A stretch of DNA of 29,295 nucleotides from the IMG/VR virus record IMGVR_UViG_3300035659_000076, positions 1 to 29,295 of that record; one strand, given 5' to 3'. The first letter of the stretch is position 1. Each line of letters begins with the position of its first letter. Below are positions 8,395 through 14,748 of the stretch, piece after piece. The translations under genes and the position numbers were made by a program. The DNA comes from a virus. Under the pieces are notes generated by a model. It had not been told where the DNA came from. It made no database searches and was given only the letters and a program-made list of their open reading frames with translations.

Positions 8395-11300
8395 CAGGTA
8401 GCCGCCCGCCACGTGAGGGTCAGATCGCCGGGAGTCAGGTATTCGACGGACGAGACCTGGATGTCCTTCGAGCCCTTGTCGTTCGAAACGATGTAGGTCG
8501 CGGCGAACGAGTGATTCTCCGGGACGTCCGGAGGGGAGAGGCCGTCGTTCACGGACACCACCACCTTGTTGGCGGTAAGGACGAGCCTCGCGGCCGCGAC
8601 GGCCGACGGGGTGATGTAGACCGGGGTGAGGGTCGCGTCGTCCGAGTATCCCGGGATGACCGCGCCCTGCGACCCGATTATCCATGACCTGTACGCCCCG
8701 AGGCCGACGGCGTTCAGGGACTGCGCGGCCTCCATGATCAGGTTGTCCATGTAAACGCCGTGGTGGACGGTCGCGCCGCCGCCGCCGTCGACCGTGTTGA
8801 ACGGAAGAGCCTGGGTCATGATATAGACGGCGTTGGCGTACGCGGAGATGGTCGGCAGGAACGTCGAGTCCGACGGGAAGGAGTCGCGAACCCTGATGGC
8901 CCCGGTCTGGAGGGTCATCTTCGTGAAGGGCTGAACGATGAAGTCCACGCCCGTGACGCCCTTCATCGACGACGACACGTCAGTCTGGTATATCGGCTGC
9001 CCGATCCCCTTCTTGTCCGTCAGGACGGACACGGCGGTCCTGACGTTCGCGTCCACCCCGGCCTGGTCCGCGTTGGCCAGGAGCTGGATGGTGGCCTCGG
9101 TCGACATCGGGTTCTCGACGGCCTGCTTCACGAGCACGTCCGCCGTGACGTGCTTCATCTTGTCGACCTTCTTCTGGAGCTGCTGAAGCACGTCGTTGAC
9201 GACGTAGGTCACGGAGAAGTTCTCGTCGTGCTCATAGTCGACGGACACCGTCGAGCCCGACTGGATGGCGCTGGCGCTCGCCCGGATGATCTTCAGGGGG
9301 ACGGTCTGAGTCCCGGATATGACGAGGTAGTCCGGACTCGCTGAGCTCGGACCGTTGTACAGGATGGTCCGGTCCTTGGAGAAGACCTGAAGGGTGAACT
9401 CGTTCACCCCGACCGAGTTCATCGACTCGACGAACTCCCCTATCAGGACGTGCCTCTCGTCGTTCACCTGTATGGCGGACCCGGACGGACGGCTTCCGAC
9501 CTGGTTGATCTCCACGTAGTCCGTGGCTATCGTGCTCTCGCCGTCGAGGAGAGGGTCCTGTGACTTGAAGAGCGTGTACCCGAGGGCCGAGTCGAGGGCC
9601 CCGGAGATCTCCCCGACGACCGACGTGACGCGCCGGACCGGCTGCAGAGACCCGACGAACCGGTTGTTGCTCCGGAAGCGGTAGTCGCCCTCCACGAAGT
9701 CGTCCAGGAGAGTGATCGGCTGGGGGATGAGAGTGCTGAGCTGGATAGTCCTGTAGTCCAGTATGACGACCCCGGTCAGGTCGTAGGACGTCGTCGGGAA
9801 GTTCGAGTGGTTCCTGAGGCCGAGGCCCTGGCTCGGGTTGAACAGCATCTCCTGTATCGGGTTGGACTGGGTGAGCCTCGAGTCCCTTGCCCTGAAGATG
9901 AGCCCGGCCGGATCGATCACGTCGAACCTGACGTTGTTGGCGACGGAGAACTGGAACGCGAAGGTCTCGACCTCGGTCCTCTCGTTCGTCCCCTTCACGT
10001 ATATGTCGACCTTCCCGCCGATGTGCTTCTGGCGGACGGGGTCCCAGTCGCGCATCATGTACGGATCGCCGGACCTGACTATCCTGGACTCGAAGACCCC
10101 GGGCGTGAGGGCGGCGGTCTGGGCGTATCCGCCGGAAGTCCCGGTGTCGAGGGAGGAGAGGGCCCTCATGGCGTTCTCCGCGACCGTCAGGTTCGAGTCC
10201 AGGTCCTGGCCGAAGTCGGCGGCGACCTCGTTCACCGTCGAGAGCCCCTTGGCTCCGGACGACACGATGTCGAGAGAGTTCGCCGGGACGTTCCCGTTGG
10301 CGCCGGGGCTCTCCGCCACCATCTGGACCTTGAGCTCATACCGGCGCTTGTCCGGGTTGTAGTAGGCGGAGGCGGTGAGGGCCGGGAGCGTGACCTGGCC
10401 CCTCGATATGAACCTGGGGGCCGTCGGCGTGGTCGAAGAGGTGACGACCGCTCCCTGCTGGACGATGAGGTCCTTCACGGGCTTCGTCGTCGTATAGAAC
10501 GTTTGGACCACCGTCGAGGGCCTGAACCCTCCCCTCTTGACGTCGAAGTTCAGCGCCAGAGAGTCGAACGAGCTGTCGATGAACACCTGCACCGCGGCGT
10601 CGTCGTTCGTGGACAGTGCGGTCTTCAGGTTCGTCTTGTACGCGGACTGGGTCACGGGGATGCTGGTGCCAGTGAGTCCGGGATCGTCGATCGCGAGGAG
10701 GGCCGGGAACGACTTTGCCCTGTGGACGAAGTCCGCCAGGAAGTAGGCCTTCTGGACCTCGTTCGCGAACGGCTCGATGTGGACCTCGCGGACCGTGGAC
10801 CCGGGGATGAGGGCGAGCTCCGGGGAAGACTTCTGGATCTCCCCGATGTAGTCCTGGGTGATCTGCTTCTGATCCCTAATCCTGACTCCCCTTATGAGAG
10901 AGTTGAGTGCGAGGGGGAATCCCGACATCTCCGTGGAGTACCGGCTCTCCTGGAGGATCCCGTTCGCCTTGTCGAAGTAGACAGCCGTGACGACGTAGTA
11001 CAGGGGGGCGTCGAGGGCCACGACGGAGAATGTGTCGTTGTTGAGGATACCCGATCCGACGCTCGCCCCACGGTCGTGGTTGAAAAGGTACTTCTTCGTC
11101 TCGAAGAGGCTCGTGACCGTGTAGGAGAACCTGTATCCGGGAGCCCCGATGAGGGACGCGAAGTTCAGGCTCTTCTGCTCGATAACCTCCTGCGTGACGG
11201 GGTCGACGGTCTCGGTCAGGATCCTGAGATCCGCCGAGTTGAGGCCCGTCCCGTCAAGGTTGACGAAGTCGTACGTCTGGGTCTCGATCGGGAACTCGTC

Positions 11301-11837
11301 CACCGACGTCCCGACGGGCGTGCTCGCGGGAACCATGTCCGCGTTCACGCGGAGATACCCGGACCCAGTCCCGGCAGGGCCGGTCGAGGCGTAGACGTTG
11401 AAGCCGGCGGGAGGGGTGAAGCCGTTCTCGGCCCAGGTAATGTCGACCGTGGTGGCCCTTCTCCGGAGCTGGACGCCGGTCGGAGGGGCGAAGATCTGCT
11501 GAAGGTCGACGTCGGAAGCCACCGTGATGGTGGCGGTCGAGACCGGACTGACCCCTCCGGAGAGGTCTATGGCCCTGAGGCGGATGACGTTGACGCCCTT
11601 CTCGAGCTGAAGGCCGTTCGGGAAGCTCACCGGGTTCGGGACGGAGAAGTCCGGGACGATCAGCCCGACGAGGGTCGGATCGGACACGAACCCGCTCCCG
11701 TTGACGTCCACCTGAACGTCGACCGTGTTCGGATCGACGGTTCCCGAAAGGAACAGGCTGAACAGGTTCGTCGTTACGACAAGGTTCGTGGTCGAGCCGG
11801 ACCCGTCGAAGTAGCTTATTCTGGGGGCGGTGGCCAT
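8394..11837 (-). CDS. Baseplate J-like (gp47/gp6-type) wedge protein with Ig/Fn3-like N-terminus (1147 aa)
   Basis: Residues about 509-520 carry ESPGANGNVPAN, the A..PG..GNVPAN signature of the baseplate J family. They are preceded by the usual helical lead-in (RIRDQKQITQDY, EVQKAYFLADFVHRAK, residues about 310-375). The C-terminal part (HVTADVLVKQAVENP, then a DVSSSMKGVTGVDFIVQPF stretch) also fits J. Residues 1-110 look like a bacterial Ig-like fold, and residues about 115-300 look like Fn3 (PPTGVQLRRRATTVDITWAE). J proteins form the wedge ring. Typical members have about 300-650 residues, so this one is very large. GGTGA lies just before the ATG at 11837. Its stop overlaps the next start. 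A homing endonuclease gene separates it from the gp25-like gene. Confidence 0.85.
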   Translation of the reverse strand: MATAPRISYFDGSGSTTNLVVTTNLFSLFLSGTVDPNTVDVQVDVNGSGFVSDPTLVGLIVPDFSVPNPVSFPNGLQLEKGVNVIRLRAIDLSGGVSPVSTATITVASDVDLQQIFAPPTGVQLRRRATTVDITWAENGFTPPAGFNVYASTGPAGTGSGYLRVNADMVPASTPVGTSVDEFPIETQTYDFVNLDGTGLNSADLRILTETVDPVTQEVIEQKSLNFASLIGAPGYRFSYTVTSLFETKKYLFNHDRGASVGSGILNNDTFSVVALDAPLYYVVTAVYFDKANGILQESRYSTEMSGFPLALNSLIRGVRIRDQKQITQDYIGEIQKSSPELALIPGSTVREVHIEPFANEVQKAYFLADFVHRAKSFPALLAIDDPGLTGTSIPVTQSAYKTNLKTALSTNDDAAVQVFIDSSFDSLALNFDVKRGGFRPSTVVQTFYTTTKPVKDLIVQQGAVVTSSTTPTAPRFISRGQVTLPALTASAYYNPDKRRYELKVQMVAESPGANGNVPANSLDIVSSGAKGLSTVNEVAADFGQDLDSNLTVAENAMRALSSLDTGTSGGYAQTAALTPGVFESRIVRSGDPYMMRDWDPVRQKHIGGKVDIYVKGTNERTEVETFAFQFSVANNVRFDVIDPAGLIFRARDSRLTQSNPIQEMLFNPSQGLGLRNHSNFPTTSYDLTGVVILDYRTIQLSTLIPQPITLLDDFVEGDYRFRSNNRFVGSLQPVRRVTSVVGEISGALDSALGYTLFKSQDPLLDGESTIATDYVEINQVGSRPSGSAIQVNDERHVLIGEFVESMNSVGVNEFTLQVFSKDRTILYNGPSSASPDYLVISGTQTVPLKIIRASASAIQSGSTVSVDYEHDENFSVTYVVNDVLQQLQKKVDKMKHVTADVLVKQAVENPMSTEATIQLLANADQAGVDANVRTAVSVLTDKKGIGQPIYQTDVSSSMKGVTGVDFIVQPFTKMTLQTGAIRVRDSFPSDSTFLPTISAYANAVYIMTQALPFNTVDGGGGATVHHGVYMDNLIMEAAQSLNAVGLGAYRSWIIGSQGAVIPGYSDDATLTPVYITPSAVAAARLVLTANKVVVSVNDGLSPPDVPENHSFAATYIVSNDKGSKDIQVSSVEYLTPGDLTLTWRAAT

Positions 11838-11850
11838 GTCACCAACGCTA

Positions 11851-11911
11851 CCCGGATAAACGGGCCCTCAGGCCGAGGGGCTGGAAGAAGACCGGAGATG
11901 CTTTATCCGGG
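11851..11911. repeat. 10-bp perfect inverted repeat around the 3' end of the homing endonuclease gene
   Basis: CCCGGATAAA at 11851-11860 is the exact reverse complement of TTTATCCGGG at 11902-11911, separated by 41 bases. Between them is a smaller hairpin, CCCTC-AGGCC-GAGGG (11865-11879), that spans the endonuclease stop codon at 11868-11870. The arms lie in the J/endonuclease spacer and in the last codons of the endonuclease. It could be a weak terminator or processing structure; no long T-run follows. Confidence 0.6.
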
Positions 11912-12707
11912 CAATGCGGAGCCTCACACACACCTTGCACTGGAAGCGAACTACCCCGCCGTTCATCGAACGATAAGTTTCGCTGATAGGTACAAGGCCA
12001 TGAACAGAGCACTTCTGGTGAGTCATGGTCCGGGTCTTCTCTCGTGCCTCCATGGACCTGAGCGCCCTGGCGGCCTTCATTCGAGGGCTCCTCCGGATAG
12101 ACTCGGACATCTTCGCGACATGCTCCGGACCGAGTTTCCTTCCGCGATGCGCGGACCTTATCCTCTCACACGTCTCCGGAGTGTGGGACTTCCCGCTAAA
12201 GGCTGTCGCCATTCGGGCCCTGACTTCCGGCCTTGAAGAGATCTCCCTGTTGATAGCGGCCTTCCGCTCACAGTATTCGAGGGCGCTTTGAGCCTGCCGG
12301 ATCTTGGACCGGACCTCCGGGTCGTTGAAGGTGGCCCGGGCGGCCTCCGTACATCTCTTCCGATAGGCGGGATCGTCCCACGGATTTTTCCGAATCAGAT
12401 GAGGTGCGTGAGCTCCGCCCTTCGTCAGGTTGAAACCCTTCTCCGGGTTCCTCGTGTCGTAGAGCTCGATCCAGCACTTCTCTGCGAGGTTCGCCACTTC
12501 AAGATCGGTGCAGACCTCGAGGATCTCGTGCGAGAAGGCCTCAGGCCCGTATTTCCGGATGGCGTTCGGGAAGTGCCATCGGCCGCCCTTCGAAGATCTG
12601 GATTTCGAAACGTGTTGGTTCCACCGTTTCAACATCGTCTGGACCGTAAGTCCTACATATCGGCGACCAGAACTGACGTGCGTGTGGCAGTAGATCGTCC
12701 AAACCAT
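11868..12707 (-). CDS. Free-standing GIY-YIG homing endonuclease with NUMOD3-like repeats (279 aa)
   Basis: The N-terminal 98 residues form a GIY-YIG nuclease: TIY at 4-6, YVG at 17-19, Arg28 in LKRWNQH, catalytic Glu76 in LAEKCWIELY, and GFNLTKGG at 91-98. Residues 170-208 contain NUMOD3-type DNA-binding motifs (GKSHTPETCERIRSAHRG, then LGPEHVAKMSESIRR). An additional basic repeat region lies at 110-165 (DDPAYRKR, NDPEVRSK, RPEVRARM). The C-terminus has C233-x2-H236 and C257-x2-C260, a likely zinc site. Such enzymes cut a target allele so that their gene is copied in. Both flanking genes appear complete, so this is not inside an intron. It uses more CGN arginine codons and more A/T-ending codons than its neighbours, consistent with separate acquisition. 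No good Shine-Dalgarno is visible. Confidence 0.92.
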   Translation of the reverse strand: MVWTIYCHTHVSSGRRYVGLTVQTMLKRWNQHVSKSRSSKGGRWHFPNAIRKYGPEAFSHEILEVCTDLEVANLAEKCWIELYDTRNPEKGFNLTKGGAHAPHLIRKNPWDDPAYRKRCTEAARATFNDPEVRSKIRQAQSALEYCERKAAINREISSRPEVRARMATAFSGKSHTPETCERIRSAHRGRKLGPEHVAKMSESIRRSPRMKAARALRSMEAREKTRTMTHQKCSVHGLVPISETYRSMNGGVVRFQCKVCVRLRIARIKHLRSSSSPSA

Positions 12708-12716
12708 CTTGGACGA
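12695..12716 (-). promoter_or_regulatory. Hairpin enclosing the start codon of the homing endonuclease
   Basis: TCGTCCAA (12695-12702) and TTGGACGA (12709-12716) form a perfect 8-bp stem with a 6-base loop, GATGGT on the mRNA strand, that contains the ATG (12707-12705). The structure would hide the initiation region. T4 I-TevI is known to be limited by an RNA hairpin over its ribosome-binding site, so a similar control is plausible here. Confidence 0.55.
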
Positions 12717-12733
12717 ATGATGTCATAAACGTT

Positions 12734-13915
12734 CTAGCCCCTGAGCAGGAAGTCGGGCTGAGATGCGAACCTCAGGACTTGTGTCGGGTCCTGACCGAGG
12801 ACGGAGAACGGGTTGGGGTTCCCGACGACCCTCTTGAGCTCTATGGGCCGGAAGCTCCGGGTGGAGACAGTCGCCGTCACTATGGCCACGGTCGGATCGT
12901 CCGGCGGCGTGGTGACGCTGACGCTGTCCATGGAGCGGGGGAACTCCTCGTCCGTCACGTTCTGAAACTGGAAGTTCTGGGCCTGCTGGGCCTTGATGTT
13001 CTGGTAGGTCGAGAAGGCCTTCGACACGTCCATGGATATCATCGAGTTGATGGTCCCTGAGGTCGAGGAGGCCTTTCCGCCTATCTTGTCCACGAGGTGG
13101 GATCCGAGCCACGGCCACTTCCAGTGGGACCCGGCCTTCGTGAACATGAACTTGTCGAGCTCCTGAAGGAGGAGGTCCGCCCCGTCCACGGTCTCGTACG
13201 TCCCGTTCAGGATGCTGTAGTCGAACTCGATGCGGATCCCGAAGCACCTGCGGCAGTTGGCCGGGGCCGTCTGGTACGTGAGCTGGGCGATCGGAAGGCT
13301 GTTCGGCAGGGGGTCGGAGAGCCGGATAATCCTGTCCGTCTCGATCGTCGACTGAGGATCCCCGGTCAGATCCCACGACGGGAAGAGCTTTTTTCCGGAT
13401 ACGACCCGCCCCGGGATGACCCCGATCCTGGAGAACCCTCCGACTATCCTGGCCGTACTGATCAGGGAGGACGTCTTGTCGGACCACCTGGGATCCGGGA
13501 ACGAGAAGGACTGGCCGCGGGCGGGAGCTCTGGACCTGAAGACAACCCTCTTGTTCTCCGCCGTGATGGCGAGCTCGGGGATCTTTATCCCGAGGTCCCT
13601 GGCCAGGTCCGACGCCCTGACGGAGGTGCCGATGAGGAGCTGGACTATGCGGGGCGGGCCGCTCCCAGTATCCACGTAGATGAGGTCGTCCTTCCCGGAC
13701 GTGATCCTGAAGGGCTCATAGGTCGTGGTCGTCAGCTCTGCGAACGAGTAAAGGCCGCCCGGCGGCACCTCGACTCCGTTCAGATAGAGGACGACGGACG
13801 AGCCTATCGGGGGCCGCTGGAACCGGACGACGTCCTTGCTGACCGCGTCTATGGAGGCGCTCTCCAGGACGACCTGGTGGGAGCACACCTTCTCGGTGGC
13901 GAAGTCGTAGCTCAT
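12734..13915 (-). CDS. gp25/gpW-like baseplate wedge protein with N-terminal extension (393 aa)
   Basis: The C-terminal domain (about 238-380) fits the gp25-like family. LLLQELDKFMFTKAGSHW is followed by a WLGSHLVDKIGG segment, then a helix and the final strands (VAIVTATVSTRSF). Just before it, C221-x2-C224 (ANCRRCFGIRIEFDY) matches the CxxC stretch that I recall preceding the gp25 domain in some myovirus proteins. The N-terminal 200 residues are beta-rich and begin with a module containing VVLYLNGVEVPPGG, similar to LYIDGVSVEP in the 1758-residue protein encoded upstream. gp25-like proteins join the wedge to the sheath start. The ATG overlaps the TGA of the preceding gene (ATGA). Typical gp25 proteins have about 110-160 residues, so the extension is notable. 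Confidence 0.75.
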   Translation of the reverse strand: MSYDFATEKVCSHQVVLESASIDAVSKDVVRFQRPPIGSSVVLYLNGVEVPPGGLYSFAELTTTTYEPFRITSGKDDLIYVDTGSGPPRIVQLLIGTSVRASDLARDLGIKIPELAITAENKRVVFRSRAPARGQSFSFPDPRWSDKTSSLISTARIVGGFSRIGVIPGRVVSGKKLFPSWDLTGDPQSTIETDRIIRLSDPLPNSLPIAQLTYQTAPANCRRCFGIRIEFDYSILNGTYETVDGADLLLQELDKFMFTKAGSHWKWPWLGSHLVDKIGGKASSTSGTINSMISMDVSKAFSTYQNIKAQQAQNFQFQNVTDEEFPRSMDSVSVTTPPDDPTVAIVTATVSTRSFRPIELKRVVGNPNPFSVLGQDPTQVLRFASQPDFLLRG

Positions 13916-14646
13916 GCTCTCTGGGACTCCCCGTCGATGAGCGCGGACTCGTTCGGAAAAGAGTGATCTCCGGGCTTCCCGATGTCGAGCCCGAACTTGT
14001 CGATGGGGTTGTCGATGACGTTCGCGCGCCCCGGGGTGTAGAACATGGCGAGCAGGTCCGTGATCTGCTGGTCGACGGAGGAGCCGGAGTCCTTGGCGAG
14101 CATGGCGTCCAGCATCTTCTTCTCCGTGAGGAGCTGGTCCGAATAGTCTAGCGCCCGCTTGATCTTGAACTCCAGATGCTCACGCTTATGCTTTATGGCC
14201 TCGAGCTGCCACTTCTTCAGCTTCTCCACCATGACTCCGAGGTCCCTGTCGAACCTCTGGTTACCCCTGTACCTCCTGCCGCTCGAGTACAGGTCCGAGT
14301 ATCCGCCCTCGACGGCGCCGGTCTCCGTCGACTTCTGGACGTTAGTCCCGCGGGTCAGGAACACGGGATCGTCGGAGGTCCTGAGGAGCATATCCCTCTC
14401 CGGAACGCCGCCGAGAATGCGGTAGGCCCTCATGAGCTTGGCGCCGTAGCTCGAGGGAGGGCTTACGGTGAAGCTCTCCGGATACCCGGTCTCAGGGCTG
14501 TAGACGGTCTTGAAGATCCCGATCCTGGACGACTCGGAGCCGAGCCACGCGGACCGGTCCTTCAGGTCCTTGGACTGGATTTTCGTGAAGGTCTCGAGCT
14601 CGTCCCACTGGCCGGTCGTGAAGGTTCCGAAGAAGTTGAACGCCAT
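13912..14646 (-). CDS. Coiled-coil baseplate-associated protein, function unknown (244 aa)
   Basis: I prefer the ATG at 14646, which has GGAGG seven bases upstream, over a TTG at 14682 that has no ribosome-binding site. The protein begins MAFNFFGTFTTGQWDELETF. A long charged helix runs over about 133-182 (VEKLKKWQLEAIKHKREHLE and following) and is likely a coiled coil. I recognise no enzymatic motif or named family. It lies between the 754-residue protein and the gp25-like wedge gene and overlaps the latter by 4 bases, so it is probably a baseplate structural or assembly protein. A 102-base spacer precedes it. Confidence 0.8.
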   Translation of the reverse strand: MAFNFFGTFTTGQWDELETFTKIQSKDLKDRSAWLGSESSRIGIFKTVYSPETGYPESFTVSPPSSYGAKLMRAYRILGGVPERDMLLRTSDDPVFLTRGTNVQKSTETGAVEGGYSDLYSSGRRYRGNQRFDRDLGVMVEKLKKWQLEAIKHKREHLEFKIKRALDYSDQLLTEKKMLDAMLAKDSGSSVDQQITDLLAMFYTPGRANVIDNPIDKFGLDIGKPGDHSFPNESALIDGESQRA

Positions 14647-14748
14647 CCCTACACCTCCACCGTCAGAGAGAACATCCTGCAAGACCGTACTGAAAGGAGG
14701 CCCATCGATAGTCCAGACAGTTTCTCTCGAACGGTGTCACGGATAGTT
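14647..14748. other. 102-bp intergenic spacer, longest in the minus-strand operon
   Basis: No gene is seen between the TAG at 14749 and the ATG at 14646. The only clear element is the GGAGG ribosome-binding site at 14654-14658. GAGAGAA and TTCTCTC segments could pair across about 50 bases, but this is weak. I found no convincing -35/-10 pair. An internal promoter is possible because neighbouring spacers are 0-30 bases. Confidence 0.4.
14654..14658 (-). promoter_or_regulatory. Ribosome binding site GGAGG deciding the start at 14646
   Basis: GGAGG on the minus strand lies seven bases from the ATG at 14646. This makes that ATG preferable to the in-frame TTG at 14682. Confidence 0.75.

Noticed and set aside
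8395-8685. N-terminal extension of the gpI-like frame up to 8685
   Set aside because: It lies within the J coding region in another frame. The ATG at 8394 in the TGATG junction is the natural start.
9807-12236. An 809-codon plus-strand open frame, and similar long plus-strand frames at 132-1427, 5972-7585, 14176-15909 and 22948-25323
   Set aside because: Products are Gly/Arg/Val/Asp/Glu-rich with no recognisable domain and lie antisense to genes with clear family motifs. They are by-products of high GC and codon bias.
11868-12707. Possibility that the endonuclease lies in a group I intron or intein
   Set aside because: The J gene starts and the gp25-like gene ends normally on either side, and no split coding sequence or intein motif is seen, so it is free-standing.
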